Translations under genes and position numbers: made by a program
Notes under the pieces: model-generated
The model's input: the letters and a program-made list of their open reading frames with translations, nothing else
Told to the model about the DNA's origin: nothing
Databases searched by the model: none
Origin: Streptosporangium sandarakinum
Lineage (GTDB): Bacteria > Actinomycetota > Actinomycetes > Streptosporangiales > Streptosporangiaceae
Length of the DNA: 64,000 nt
Direction of reading: 5' to 3'
Assembly (NCBI RefSeq): GCF_013409935.1
Contig: NZ_JACCCO010000003.1
Coordinates: forward strand, 1 to 64,000
Shown: positions 18,340-27,158 of the stretch, piece by piece
How positions within the stretch are numbered: position 1 is the stretch's first letter
Layout: each line of letters begins with the position of its first letter

Positions 18340-19467
18340 ATGACAACCGACCTCCCGGCCTCGCCCGTCCAGCCCGTCTCCCTCGCCGACCGGCCCGGCC
18401 TCCTGCTCAGGTCCACCGAGGACATCCTCGGCGCCGTGCCGTACCTCCTGGGGTTCCACCCGGCCGACAGCCTCGTCGCGATCGGACTGCAGGGCCGTCC
18501 TCCTCGGGGACGGCTGCATCTCACCGTCCGCTGGGACCTGCCGCCGGTCGACCCGGACGCCGCCCAGGTCGCCGCGGTGTTCCGCCGGGAGGGGGTCACC
18601 CAGGTCATCCTGGCCGGATACGGCACCGGCCCCCTGGTGACCCCCTCCATGGACGAGACCGTCGCGGCCTTCCGCCGGGGCGGCCTCGTCGTCGTCGACG
18701 CCCTGCGGGTGGAGGACGGCCGCTACTGGTCCTACCTCTGCTCCCGGTCCGGATGCTGCCCTCCGGACGGCACGCCGTACGATCCCCGGGCCGGGGAGAT
18801 CGCGGCCCGGGCGACCGTGCGGGGGCTGGTCGCCTTCCCCGACCGCGAGTCCCTGGCCAGGTCGCTCGACCCCGTCGGCGGCGCCGCGCGGGAGGCCATG
18901 CGGCAGGCCACGGCCCGGGTCGCGAGGGAGATCGGGGAAAGGCTCGCCGTCTGCGGCGACGTCGATGGGTTCGCGGCGGAGTTCGTGGCCGACGGCGTGG
19001 CCCGGGTCCGCGCGGCCATCGGCGCCTACGCCGCGGGCGGGCGGCTCGACGACGAGCAGGCGGCCAGGCTGGGGCTCGACCTGGCGGTGGTCCGCGTCCG
19101 CGACGAGGCGTGGGCGCTCGTCACCGACGACTCCTGCGACGTCCACCGCCGGCTCTGGCAGGACCTCACCCTGCGGCTGGAGCCACGGTTCGTCCCACCG
19201 GCCGCCTCCCTGCTCGGCGTGGTCGCCTGGCGGGAGGGCGACTCCGCGCTGGCCGGGATCGCCCTGACCCGCGCGCACGAGGCCGACCCCGGCTACTCCA
19301 TGGCCAACCTGCTCATGCACGCGCTGCGGCACCTGGTTCCGCCGCAGGCGCTGAAGGACAGGATGCCCAGTCCCGAGGAGTTGGACCAGGAGATGGGCAG
19401 CCCCCGGGCCGCGTGGCTGCTGCCCATGATCTCTCTGCTGGAGGAAGCCGGGACGCCGGCCGGATGA
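18340..19467 (+). CDS. DUF4192 family protein
   Basis: 375 residues. I chose the ATG giving MTTDLPASPVQPV because the conserved family start (SLADRPGLLLRSTEDILGAVPYLLGFHPADSLVAIGL) follows directly; the longer frame upstream has no family resemblance. DUF4192 proteins are actinobacterial, cytoplasmic, of unknown function, with conserved DAARV-like segments (here VVDALRVEDGRYWSYLC) and a C-terminal region DSALAGIALTRAHEADPGYSMA, both present. Length matches the family. Monocistronic. Confidence 0.85.
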   Translation: MTTDLPASPVQPVSLADRPGLLLRSTEDILGAVPYLLGFHPADSLVAIGLQGRPPRGRLHLTVRWDLPPVDPDAAQVAAVFRREGVTQVILAGYGTGPLVTPSMDETVAAFRRGGLVVVDALRVEDGRYWSYLCSRSGCCPPDGTPYDPRAGEIAARATVRGLVAFPDRESLARSLDPVGGAAREAMRQATARVAREIGERLAVCGDVDGFAAEFVADGVARVRAAIGAYAAGGRLDDEQAARLGLDLAVVRVRDEAWALVTDDSCDVHRRLWQDLTLRLEPRFVPPAASLLGVVAWREGDSALAGIALTRAHEADPGYSMANLLMHALRHLVPPQALKDRMPSPEELDQEMGSPRAAWLLPMISLLEEAGTPAG

Positions 19468-19491
19468 CCGGCCGGTCCGGCGCCACCACCG

Positions 19492-19845
19492 TCAGTCTTC
19501 GGCGAGCTTGCGGCGCTCGTTGTAGGCCCGCATCCGCGGCGGGTAACCGGTCAGCTGCACGTCGTAGACCGGAAGCGACAGGTCGCGGGCCACCTTGCGG
19601 ATCACCGCGGGGGAGCCGACCCGGCGCCTGGTCCACTCGCCGTCGTCCGCGATGGCCATCGCCGTGGTGTCCGTCGCGAAGGTCTCCGGCTCGACGTAGA
19701 ACTCGACACCCCGGCGTGACTTGGCGAAGGCGATGAGCGCCTCGATGTCGGCGTCGGTGGCCTCACGATCGAACTTGGCGATCTTAGGGCCGCCTCGCCG
19801 CCTCAATCCGTAGCGATCCCGCCATCTCATGCCTCTTATATACAT
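19492..19845 (-). CDS. Small conserved actinobacterial protein of unknown function
   Basis: 117 residues if it starts at MYIRGMRWRDR; an ATG five codons later is equally possible and neither has a well-spaced ribosome site. After a basic N-terminus comes a compact domain with DADIEALIAFAKSRRGVEFYVEPETFATDT, a short FAD-like or nucleotide-like alpha/beta pattern without a recognisable P-loop, and a Pro/Tyr-containing end (LPVYDVQLTGYPPRMRAYNERRKL). Coding bias is good, so I take it as a real gene. It is convergent with the DUF4192 gene (24 bp gap) and divergent from the DUF1707 gene. Confidence 0.65.
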   Translation of the reverse strand: MYIRGMRWRDRYGLRRRGGPKIAKFDREATDADIEALIAFAKSRRGVEFYVEPETFATDTTAMAIADDGEWTRRRVGSPAVIRKVARDLSLPVYDVQLTGYPPRMRAYNERRKLAED

Positions 19846-19974
19846 CTCCCAGGGGTCCGGCGGTGTGATGCCAGGGTGATCCCTAGGGGATATCCAAGGG
19901 TTTATCCGGATGGACCGCCCGAAAGCTCGCCACAATCATGGAGGTAAGCCAGCGACGAAAGGTATGTCGGTCTC

Positions 19975-20604
19975 ATGCAACGCACAGCGACACCGGGGGC
20001 GAACCCGTGGCGCGAAACCGGGGCGTCCCCCGCTCCGGGGCCGGGCTATGCCGGTCTGCGGGTCAGCAACCAGGACCGGGAGCAGGTCGTCGAGCACGTC
20101 AAGGCCGCCTATGCCGAGGGACGGCTCGACAAGTTCGAGTTCGACGACCGGCTGGACCGGGCCATGACGGCCCGCGTCCACGGTGACCTCATGCCGATCA
20201 TGTACGAGCTGTACGGCTCCCACCCCGCCGTACCCGCGTACCACCCGCCGGCGGGCGGGCGATCCCTCCCTCATCCCGCCGCGCGGGCGAAGGACGGGGG
20301 CGACCGCGTGGGCGCGGCGGCGGCGCACCTGCTGCCGCTGACCGGCCTGCTCGCGATCGGCCCGCTGATCATGCTGCTCGCCGCCGGCAGGACCTCGCCC
20401 TACATCCGCAGGCACGCGGTCGAGGCGCTCAACTTCCAGCTGACGCTGCTGGGGGCGACCGTCCTCCTGGCCATCACCGTCGTGGGCGCCGTGCTGATCC
20501 CGGTGGCCTGGATCGGCGCCGTGGTGCTGTCGGTGGTCGGCGGAGTCAGGGCGCTGGCCGACGACGACTTCCGGTACCCGCTGACGATGCGCCCGGTGAA
20601 GTAA
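19975..20604 (+). CDS. DUF1707 and DUF4870 fusion membrane protein
   Basis: 209 residues. Residues ~27-80 are a DUF1707 (SHOCT-like) domain: LRVSNQDREQVVEHVKAAYAEGRLDKFEFDDRLDRAMTAR. A Pro-rich linker leads to a DUF4870 (Tic20-like) membrane domain with about three TM helices (AAHLLPLTGLLAIGPLIMLL, the HAVEALNFQLTLL motif, then VLIPVAWIGAVVLSVVGGV). Both domains are widespread in actinobacteria. The N-terminal part is thought to be a protein-interaction module, and the function of the combination is unknown. Confidence 0.85.
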   Translation: MQRTATPGANPWRETGASPAPGPGYAGLRVSNQDREQVVEHVKAAYAEGRLDKFEFDDRLDRAMTARVHGDLMPIMYELYGSHPAVPAYHPPAGGRSLPHPAARAKDGGDRVGAAAAHLLPLTGLLAIGPLIMLLAAGRTSPYIRRHAVEALNFQLTLLGATVLLAITVVGAVLIPVAWIGAVVLSVVGGVRALADDDFRYPLTMRPVK

Positions 20605-20612
20605 ACCTCCCC

Positions 20613-20633
20613 GCCGGCCGGGAGGGGGCCGGC
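20613..20633. terminator. GC hairpin between convergent genes
   Basis: A short inverted repeat GCCGGCC (20613-20619) with GGCCGGC (20627-20633) lies just after the DUF1707/DUF4870 stop and before the end of the convergent RlpA gene. It is stem-only, without a U-tract, and may act in both directions. Confidence 0.35.
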
Positions 20634-20773
20634 CGGACATGAGGGCTTCACCGCGCGGGAGGGACCCGGGCGGGCGGGAGGGGGCCGGGGGCGGGATCCC
20701 ACCGGCAGGCGTCACCGACGGGCAGCGGGGGGCGGGCGGTCACGGGGAGTTCACCGGCCGGTCGGGGGACCGG

Positions 20774-21766
20774 TCAGGTGGCGAGGACCTCGTACTCGAC
20801 CCGCATGACACCCGCGCCGGTGTCGCCGATGGCGGAGAAGGCCGCCCTGGACAGGTCCAGGCAGCGTCCGCCCGTGTAGGGGCCGCGGTCGTTGATCCGG
20901 ACCGTCACCGACTCGCCGTTGGCCGGGTTGGTCACGCGGACCTTGCTGCCCAGGGGGAGGGTCCTGTGGGCGGCGGTCATCGCGTCCGGGTCGAAGCGCT
21001 CGCCGCTGGCGGTCATCTGCGGCTCGTCGTAGTAGGAGGCGCCGCAGGTGCCGCTGGAGATCACGCGTCCCGCGCGCGACGTGTCGCGGGTGCCGGACCG
21101 CCGCGTCTTCGGTCTGCTGGCCGTCTTGTCGCCCTTCGGCGTGTTCCGCGCGGTGCTCTCGGTCGTGTGCCTGGCGGTTCTCCCGGTGTCCTTCGACGTG
21201 GAGGCGGTGTCCCGCCCACCCCCGGACCGCGGACGCGGGGCGGCCTTGGCGGTGGGGCGCGTTACGGAGGATGTTCCCGTCGTGGCGGAGGTCCCGGGGG
21301 AGGCCGCGGGCGAGGGGGAGACACGGGGGCTCACCTCGTCGGCGGCCGCGGAGGCGTTCGGACGGGGCGTCCCCGAGGAGGACTTCTCCGAGGGGGACGC
21401 CGAGGGGGAGGCGAGGACGCCCGGCGCGGCGTCGTCGGGGCCGCCGGCCTGCCGGGGAGTGAAGACGGCCGAAGCGGACGCCCGGGAGGCGTGATCGTCG
21501 GCCGAGAGCGCCCAGGCGGTGCTCGACACCGCGACCACCGCGGCGGCGCCGGCGGCCATGACCGCCAGGCGGCGCCGGTTCGCCTCCGGCTTCCGGAAGG
21601 GGAGTGTCTTGTCGGACGGGGGAGCGGAATGCAGGCCCAAGGGTAACCACGGTCCAAGGTCGGGGACAGGACGCGAGACGGCCGTGGGGCACGGGGGACC
21701 AGGGGGGTGCAGGCCGTTCTCGTAGGCGGGGAGACGGAATGTCGCCCACGTAATGTGGTCGAACAT
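20774..21766 (-). CDS. RlpA-like double-psi beta-barrel protein, membrane anchored
   Basis: About 330 residues from the ATG at 21766; a TTG three codons earlier is possible. A ~70-residue N-terminus precedes one hydrophobic segment (LAVMAAGAAAVVAVSSTAWAL) acting as signal or anchor. A long Ser/Thr/Pro/Ala-rich low-complexity region follows. The last ~90 residues are the RlpA domain: CGASYYDEPQMTASGERFD, AAHRTLPLGSKVRVTNPANG, and INDRGPY with the conserved Asp/His/Asp positions of RlpA lytic transglycosylases. It is expected to act on, or bind, the cell wall outside the membrane. A promoter with a CRP-like element lies upstream. Confidence 0.8.
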   Translation of the reverse strand: MFDHITWATFRLPAYENGLHPPGPPCPTAVSRPVPDLGPWLPLGLHSAPPSDKTLPFRKPEANRRRLAVMAAGAAAVVAVSSTAWALSADDHASRASASAVFTPRQAGGPDDAAPGVLASPSASPSEKSSSGTPRPNASAAADEVSPRVSPSPAASPGTSATTGTSSVTRPTAKAAPRPRSGGGRDTASTSKDTGRTARHTTESTARNTPKGDKTASRPKTRRSGTRDTSRAGRVISSGTCGASYYDEPQMTASGERFDPDAMTAAHRTLPLGSKVRVTNPANGESVTVRINDRGPYTGGRCLDLSRAAFSAIGDTGAGVMRVEYEVLAT

Positions 21767-21800
21767 ATGCGACAAAGAACTGGCAAAGGAAACTTAAAGC

Positions 21801-21829
21801 GCTACAAGTGATTCATCTCACTGTGCCAA
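21801..21829 (-). promoter_or_regulatory. Probable rlpA promoter with CRP-like palindrome in the spacer
   Basis: Reading toward rlpA, TTGGCA (21829-21824) and TGTAGC (21806-21801) are 17 bp apart. The spacer is almost entirely AGTGAGATGAATCACT (21822-21807), a palindrome keeping GTGA-N6-TCAC of the CRP/FNR-type consensus. A protein bound there would block polymerase. The -10 element is weak, so the promoter call is tentative. Confidence 0.4.
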
Positions 21830-22120
21830 TGAATCTTGATGAATGCGCCAAGAAATGATCGTGCGCAGGTCACGAGGGATCATGCCGACGTCCGGATCCG
21901 CGATCTCCGGATTGGCCCGCAGGGTTGCGAGCGTACGCGGTGAATCTTGGAAATACCGGCGAAATGCGGATTCCCGTCCGGCGCGCAGGCGGCCTGCCGC
22001 ACGCGTCGAACGCGATGATCCGTCCGGCGGCGTGCCGGGGCGGGGCGGGGAACCCCCGGGGAGGCGCCGTGGCCGCTCATGTCTCCGGATCGTTTCCCCG
22101 GTTCGGGGCTCTGGCGGCGG
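21830..22120. other. Intergenic region between rlpA promoter and DNA ligase gene end
   Basis: About 290 bp with no credible gene. The part near rlpA is relatively AT-rich. The part near the ligase stop is GC-rich and contains a run of G/C palindromic sequence around 22030-22060 that could end ligase transcription. Confidence 0.35.
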
Positions 22121-23653
22121 TCAGAGCATGAGGGAGCGCACCGTCTCGACGGTGTCGGCCTCGTCGGCGCTCTTGTCGGGGCGATAGCGGATCACCCTGG
22201 CGAAACGCAGCGCCATGCCACCGGGGTAGCGGCTCGACTGCTGGACCCCGTCGAACGCGATCTCGACCACGAGCTCGGGGCGGACGGTGACCGCCCAGCC
22301 GTCGGTGGGACCATCGGCGATCTCCAGCAGGCGGCCGGTCTGCCACGCCAGCAGCTCGTCGGTCAGTCCCTTGAAGGTCTTGCCGAGCATGACGAAACCA
22401 CCGGTGCGCGGATCGAGCGCCCCCAGGTGAAGGTTGGAGAGTCTGCCCTGACGCCGGCCGTGACCCCATTCGGCGGCGAGGACGACCAGGTCGAGGGTGT
22501 GCCGGGGCTTCACCTTGACCCATCCGGCGCCGCGCCTCCCGGCGGCGTAGGGCGCCCGCAGGGACTTGACCACCACGCCCTCGTGGCCGCTCCGGAGCAC
22601 GTCCTTGAAGAACGCCTCGGCGCTCGCGAGGTCGTCGGTCACCAGCCGGGGGGTCACCAGCTCCGCGGGGACGGCCGCCGCGAGGGCGGCGTGGCGGGCT
22701 TCGCCGGGCAGGTCGAGCAGGTCGGCGCCGTCCACCCGCAGCGCGTCGAAGAAGAACACGCTCAGCGGGGTCTTCGCGCGCATCCCCGGCACGTCGAGGC
22801 GGCTCGACACGCGGCCGGAGGTGACCTGGAAGGGCTGGGGGCGGCCGTCGGGCCGCAGAGCGATGACCTCGCCGTCCAGGACCAGGTCCGCGGCGGGCAG
22901 CGCGCGGACCGCCTCGACCAGCTCGGGCACCTGGGCGGTGATGTCGTCGAGCGTGCGGGTGAAGACGGTCACCTCGTCGCCGGAGCGGTGCGCCTGCACC
23001 CGGACGCCGTCGAGCTTCCATTCGAGCGCGACCGGCCCGCCCAGCTTGTCCAGCGCGGCGGCCATCGAGGCGGCGCTCTGGGCGAGCATCGGGGCGACCG
23101 GATGGCCGACCTCCAGGTGGAAGGCGCGCAGGGCCTCGACCCCGCCCGCCAGCGCGGCGGCGCCCACGGCGGGAAGCCAGCCGCGCAGGGTCAGCGCCCG
23201 CCGGACCTCCGTCACCGGGACCCCCGCGGCCTTGGCGACGGCCTCCGTCATCACCCCGTGCAGCGCGCCCTGGCGCAGCTCGCTGCGGAGCAGCCTGGAC
23301 AGGAAGACCTGCTCCTGGCGGGTGACCGCGCCGAACAACTCGTCGAGCAGGGCCTTGCGCGCGAGCTGGGAGCCGGGACCGGCCTGGGCCTTGATGCGGT
23401 CGAGGAGGCCGTTCACCTCGCGCAGGGTGGCGGTCGCGACCAGGCGGGGCTCGGGCGGGTCCTGCAGTGCGGCCCAGCCCACGCCGATGTTGCGCTGGGG
23501 CAGCTCGCCGGAGAGGTAGGAGATGGCGATCTCGGCCTCGCCGGGCTCGGTCCTGCCGAGCAGCTCCGCGAGCTGGGCGATCTTCGCCAGGCGTGCCGGG
23601 GTGGCCGCCACGGCGGCCGAGGTGCGTGCGAGCTCGATCAGCAACACAGCCAT
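22121..23653 (-). CDS. ligB: ATP-dependent DNA ligase (LigB type)
   Basis: About 510 residues. The ATG at 23653 is preceded directly by an in-frame GTG that could also serve. Residues ~1-195 form the helical DNA-binding domain. Motif I is EWKLDGVR with the adenylated Lys at ~213. Further nucleotidyltransferase motifs follow ([27 protein letters not shown]), then WVKVKPRH (motif V) and an OB-fold end with [33 protein letters not shown]. This is the mycobacterial LigB/archaeal-eukaryotic replicative type, an accessory nick-sealing enzyme beside the NAD-dependent ligase. No Ku or LigD gene is near. Confidence 0.9.
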   Translation of the reverse strand: MAVLLIELARTSAAVAATPARLAKIAQLAELLGRTEPGEAEIAISYLSGELPQRNIGVGWAALQDPPEPRLVATATLREVNGLLDRIKAQAGPGSQLARKALLDELFGAVTRQEQVFLSRLLRSELRQGALHGVMTEAVAKAAGVPVTEVRRALTLRGWLPAVGAAALAGGVEALRAFHLEVGHPVAPMLAQSAASMAAALDKLGGPVALEWKLDGVRVQAHRSGDEVTVFTRTLDDITAQVPELVEAVRALPAADLVLDGEVIALRPDGRPQPFQVTSGRVSSRLDVPGMRAKTPLSVFFFDALRVDGADLLDLPGEARHAALAAAVPAELVTPRLVTDDLASAEAFFKDVLRSGHEGVVVKSLRAPYAAGRRGAGWVKVKPRHTLDLVVLAAEWGHGRRQGRLSNLHLGALDPRTGGFVMLGKTFKGLTDELLAWQTGRLLEIADGPTDGWAVTVRPELVVEIAFDGVQQSSRYPGGMALRFARVIRYRPDKSADEADTVETVRSLML

Positions 23654-23716
23654 CACCCTACGAGTCGCGGCCGGTGTTCCGGCGACGAGGGCCGCCGCTT
23701 TTCCGGGGGTCCTGCC

Positions 23717-23788
23717 CGGGAACGGGGCTCTACCCGGGAACGCGTGGCGGTCCGGGAACGAGGCTCTGCCCGGGAACGCGTGGCGGTC
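23717..23788. repeat. Two tandem copies of a 36-bp unit upstream of the DNA ligase gene
   Basis: Positions 23717-23752 and 23753-23788 are near-identical 36-bp units rich in CGGGAACG. A further partial copy follows to about 23800. It begins about 60 bp upstream of the ligase start and contains no convincing gene. It could be a regulatory array or replication slippage. Confidence 0.7.
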
Positions 23789-23866
23789 CGGGAACGGGCG
23801 GCCGTCCGGAAGCGGGTGACCGATCGGGGCCGGCCGCCCGGGGACGGACGGCCGCCCGCGGTGACG

Positions 23867-24241
23867 TCAGTTCACGCCGAGCAGGTCGACGACGAAGATG
23901 AGCGTCTCACCCGGCTTGATGAGGGGCCCCGCGCCGCGGTTGCCGTAGCCGAGGTGGGGCGGGATGACGAGCCGGCGGCGGCCGCCGATCTTCATGCCCG
24001 CGACGCCCTGGTCCCATCCCGCGATCACCCGGCCGGCCCCCAGCGGGAACTGGAAGGTGTCACCGCGGTTCCACGAGGCGTCGAACTCCTCGCCGGTGGA
24101 GAAGGCGACGCCGACGTAGTGCACGGTGACCATGTCACCCGGCTTGGCCTCCTGGCCGCTTCCCTCGACGATGTCGGTGATCTGCAGCTCCGAGGGGGCC
24201 GCACCCTCGGGGAAGTCGATCTCCGGCTTCTCCAGTGCCAC
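23867..24241 (-). CDS. FKBP-type peptidyl-prolyl cis-trans isomerase
   Basis: 124 residues from a GTG preceded by AAGGAG at 7 nt; the longer frame upstream lacks a ribosome site. The FKBP fold is complete: GDMVTVHYVGVAFSTGEEFDASW, the FPLGAGRVIAGWDQGVAGMKIGGRRRLVIPPHLGYGNRGAG core, and the ending IKPGETLIFVVDLLGV. It has no signal peptide, so it is a cytoplasmic prolyl isomerase assisting protein folding. The gene is separated from the ligase gene by the 36-bp repeat region. Confidence 0.93.
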   Translation of the reverse strand: MALEKPEIDFPEGAAPSELQITDIVEGSGQEAKPGDMVTVHYVGVAFSTGEEFDASWNRGDTFQFPLGAGRVIAGWDQGVAGMKIGGRRRLVIPPHLGYGNRGAGPLIKPGETLIFVVDLLGVN

Positions 24242-24477
24242 GTGGTTCTCCTTATCGGTTGCGCGCCGACCGGTTTCCGGCCGACCGGACGACTCTACGG
24301 GGTCCGGCGGGCACGCGAGGGACGGAGGCACCCCCTCCCGGTCCGGGCGTGGCGCCGCGGGCGGGCGGGTCACCCGGTGAACGCGAGAGAGCGATTTCCC
24401 ATCGGGGCCCGGCCGGGCTCCCTCCGGCCTCCGGGCCGGAGACAGAACAAGATTCCGGTGTGTGCGGACGCCTCTGG

Positions 24478-24489
24478 GGGAGCGCTCCC
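24478..24489. promoter_or_regulatory. CebR-type operator palindrome (GGGAGCGCTCCC)
   Basis: Perfect 12-bp palindrome 212 bp upstream of the binding-protein start. Flanked as GGGGAGCGCTCCCA, it agrees in 13 of 14 positions with the box TGGGAGCGCTCCCA known for the cellobiose repressor CebR of Streptomyces. Its presence supports a cellobiose/beta-glucoside role for the transporter downstream. Confidence 0.6.
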
Positions 24490-24530
24490 ACAGACCTTTG
24501 GGGATCTCTCCGGAATGGTATTGAGCTGCT

Positions 24531-24544
24531 CTGATTCAAATCAG
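24531..24544. promoter_or_regulatory. Palindrome CTGATT-N2-AATCAG
   Basis: A 6-bp-arm inverted repeat with a 2-bp spacer lies in an AT-rich patch between the two LacI-type operators upstream of the sugar transporter. It could be an additional regulator site; the factor is unknown. Confidence 0.35.
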
Positions 24545-24617
24545 AAGAGATCGGGGCGCCGGAGACGCCGCCCTCGCCCGCGCGGCTCGGTAACGGCGAT
24601 CGTTATCCCCGGAGATG

Positions 24618-24666
24618 TTGACACGCCTCCCATGTGCCATCAGCCTCTCTCCCTGAGAGCGCTCTC
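24618..24666 (+). promoter_or_regulatory. Sugar transporter promoter with LacI-type operator GAGAGCGCTCTC
   Basis: A perfect -35 hexamer TTGACA (24618-24623) is followed, about 31 bp later, by the perfect palindrome GAGAGCGCTCTC (24655-24666), 34 bp before the binding-protein ATG. No good -10 is visible at 17 bp. The same 12-mer occurs twice at the beta-glucosidase promoter, and in both places it follows TTGACACGCCT. It is the expected operator for one or both LacI regulators encoded downstream. Confidence 0.65.
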
Positions 24667-24700
24667 TTCATGATCATCTTGAGGACCCAGGGAGGGTTCC

Positions 24701-25993
24701 ATGAGCACCCCACGCCGATTGCTCGCCCCGGTGGTCACCGCGTCCGCACTCGCCCTGAGCCTCGCCGCCTGTGGCGGCGGTGCCGCCACCGACGGCGCGG
24801 ACGCCGCCAAGCCGGGGGAGAAGATCAAGCTGACGGTCGCCCTCTTCGGCGACTTCGGCTTCAAGCCGCTGTACGAGGAGTACAGGAAGACCCACCCCGA
24901 CGTGGAGATCGTCGAGCGGGTGACGAAGTTCGACGACCATCACAACAACCTGGTCAAGCAGTTGGCCACCAACGCGGGCGCCGCCGACGTCGAGGCCGTC
25001 GAGGTGGGTTTCATCAGCACCTTCACCGCCCAGCCCGCCAAGTTCCGCGATCTCAAGGAGTTCGGGCTGGACCGGCGGAAGAGCGACTACCTCGACTGGA
25101 AGTGGCAGCAGGGCCTGTCGAAGGACGGCTCCACGCTGCTCGGCCTCGGCACCGACGTCGGCGGCCTGGCCATGTGCTACCGCAGGGACCTGTTCGAGAA
25201 GGCCGGCCTGCCCGCCGAGCGCGAGAAGGTCTCCGAGCTCTGGCCGACGTGGGACGCCTACATCGAGACCGGCAAGAAGTTCACCGAGGCCAAGGTGCCG
25301 GGCGCCAAGTTCGTCGACAGCCCGGGAGAGCTGTTCCGGGCCATGGTCAACCAGGCCCCGACCGGCTTCTACGACCAGCAGGACAACCTCATCGCGGCCG
25401 GCAACCCGGACGTGCGGAAGGCGTGGGACACCTCCGTCAAGGTCGTCCAGAACGGGCTGTCGGCCAAGCTCGCCGCCTTCTCCCCGCCGTGGAACACCGG
25501 CTTCGCCAAGGGCTCCTTCGCCACGATCATCTGCCCCGCCTGGATGACCGCCTACATCCAGGACCAGGCCAAGGACGCCGCGGGCAAGTGGGACATCGCC
25601 ACGGTGCCCGGCGGCGCCGGCAACAGCGGCGGCTCGCACCTCATGGTGCCCAAGCAGAGCAAGCACCCCAAGGAGGCGGCCGAGCTGATCGACTTCCTCA
25701 CCTCCAAGGAGAACCAGGTCAAGGTCTTCAAGGAGACGGGCAGCTTCCCCTCCATCCCCGCCCTCTACGACGACCCGTCGATCCAGGGCTTCACCAAGCC
25801 GTTCTTCAACGACGCCCCGGTCGGCAAGATCTACTCCGAGGCCGCCAAGGCGCTCAAGCCCCAGCACCTCGGGCCGAAGGAGGCCCTGGTCCGCGCGGCC
25901 TTCGGTGACGGCATCGGCCGTGTCGAGCAGGGCAAGCAGCAGCCCGAGGAGGCCTGGAACCAGGCCCTCAAGGACGCCGAAACCGTCAAGTGA
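24701..25993 (+). CDS. Sugar ABC transporter substrate-binding lipoprotein (CebE-like)
   Basis: 430 residues; the ATG follows GGGAGGG. The signal peptide ends at lipobox LSLAAC with Cys24. The mature part is an SBP_bac_1 (family 1) sugar-binding protein: early LTVALFGDFGFKPLYEEY strand-helix, TNAGAADVEAVEVGF, and a C-terminal PKQSKHPKEAAELIDFLTSKENQ. It captures an oligosaccharide or glycoside at the cell surface for the two permeases downstream. No dedicated ATPase gene is present, as is usual when a shared MsiK-type ATPase is encoded elsewhere. Context (GH1 enzyme, CebR-like box) suggests beta-glucosides. Confidence 0.88.
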   Translation: MSTPRRLLAPVVTASALALSLAACGGGAATDGADAAKPGEKIKLTVALFGDFGFKPLYEEYRKTHPDVEIVERVTKFDDHHNNLVKQLATNAGAADVEAVEVGFISTFTAQPAKFRDLKEFGLDRRKSDYLDWKWQQGLSKDGSTLLGLGTDVGGLAMCYRRDLFEKAGLPAEREKVSELWPTWDAYIETGKKFTEAKVPGAKFVDSPGELFRAMVNQAPTGFYDQQDNLIAAGNPDVRKAWDTSVKVVQNGLSAKLAAFSPPWNTGFAKGSFATIICPAWMTAYIQDQAKDAAGKWDIATVPGGAGNSGGSHLMVPKQSKHPKEAAELIDFLTSKENQVKVFKETGSFPSIPALYDDPSIQGFTKPFFNDAPVGKIYSEAAKALKPQHLGPKEALVRAAFGDGIGRVEQGKQQPEEAWNQALKDAETVK

Positions 25994-26174
25994 CGGCGCG
26001 GCCGGCCCGGGACGACCGGGCCGGCGCCCCCGGCCCGGGCCGACGCCCCCGGCCCCGACCCCGCGTGGCGCGCTCGGTCCCGCGCCGACGCCCCGGTCCC
26101 CTGACCCGCCGGCCCCCGAAAGCGACCCCCGGGCCCCTCGAAAACGACCCCCCGACCTCCCGAAAGGCCCAGCC

Positions 26175-27158
26175 ATGGCCACTCGTGCCCCGGACCGGCC
26201 GGCGGCCACGATCACGGGGCGGGCGTCCCACCGCCCGCCCCGGCGCTTCCTGAGCCACCGGTTCGACATGAAAGTCTCGCCGTACGCCTACGTCGCCCCG
26301 TTCCTCGTCCTGTTCTGCGCGTTCGGGGTCTTCCCCCTCGTCTACACCGCCTGGGTGAGCCTGCACGAGTGGACCCTGCTCTCGGACGTCCACAGGTTCA
26401 TCGGCCTGGACAACTTCGCCACGCTGCTCGGCGACGGCTACTTCTGGAACGCCACCTTCAACACCCTGTCCATCGGGGTGCTGTCCACCGTCCCGCAGCT
26501 GATCATGGCGATCTGGCTGGCGAGCCTGCTCAACCGCCCGCTGCGGGCGCAGACCTTCTTCCGGATCACCCTGCTGCTGCCCAACGTGACCAGCGTGGTC
26601 GCGGTCGTGGTGATCTTCAGCCAGCTGTTCGGCCGCGACTTCGGTCTGATCAACTGGATGCTCTCCTGGTTCGGCGGCGACGGCGTCGCCTGGAGCGAGG
26701 GCACCCTCTCCTCGCACGTCGCCCTCTCCGTCATGATCATGTGGCGGTGGACGGGGTACAACGCCCTGATCTTCCTCGCCGCCATGCAGGCCGTGCCACG
26801 GGAGCTCTACGAGGCGGCGACCCTCGACGGGGCGTCGCCGTACACCCAGCTCCGGAGGATCACCATCCCGATGATCCGGCCGACGATCATCTTCGTGGTG
26901 ATCGTCTCCACGATCGGGGCGATGCAGATCATCGCCGAGCCGCTGCTGTTCGGCGCGGGCACCAACGGCGGCAACATCGTCACCGGCGGGCCGGACCGGC
27001 AGTTCCAGACGCTCGCGCTCTACGTGTACGAGCGCGGCTTCGTCAACTTCGACTTCGGCTACGCCTCGGCCGCCTCGTGGGTCATGTTCGCCTTCGTGGT
27101 GGTCGCCGCGGCCGTCAACTACCTGTTCATCAGCCGTTCGCGGGGAGACCTGACATGA
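26175..27158 (+). CDS. Sugar ABC transporter permease (CebF/MalF type)
   Basis: 327 residues from the ATG at 26175; the frame is open upstream but only through a Pro/Arg-rich non-coding stretch. About six TM helices follow a 40-residue cytoplasmic N-terminus. The EAA loop is ELYEAATLDGASPYTQLRRITIPMIRPT. It matches the MalF-like class that pairs with a shorter MalG-like partner, here the next permease. The 180-bp gap after the binding protein is GC-rich. The stop overlaps a small coupled frame (27155-27253). Confidence 0.88.
   Translation: MATRAPDRPAATITGRASHRPPRRFLSHRFDMKVSPYAYVAPFLVLFCAFGVFPLVYTAWVSLHEWTLLSDVHRFIGLDNFATLLGDGYFWNATFNTLSIGVLSTVPQLIMAIWLASLLNRPLRAQTFFRITLLLPNVTSVVAVVVIFSQLFGRDFGLINWMLSWFGGDGVAWSEGTLSSHVALSVMIMWRWTGYNALIFLAAMQAVPRELYEAATLDGASPYTQLRRITIPMIRPTIIFVVIVSTIGAMQIIAEPLLFGAGTNGGNIVTGGPDRQFQTLALYVYERGFVNFDFGYASAASWVMFAFVVVAAAVNYLFISRSRGDLT

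Noticed and set aside
22079..24673. 864-codon open frame antisense to the DNA ligase and FKBP genes
   Set aside because: The opposite strand encodes two complete, recognisable enzymes; the frame is a composition artefact.
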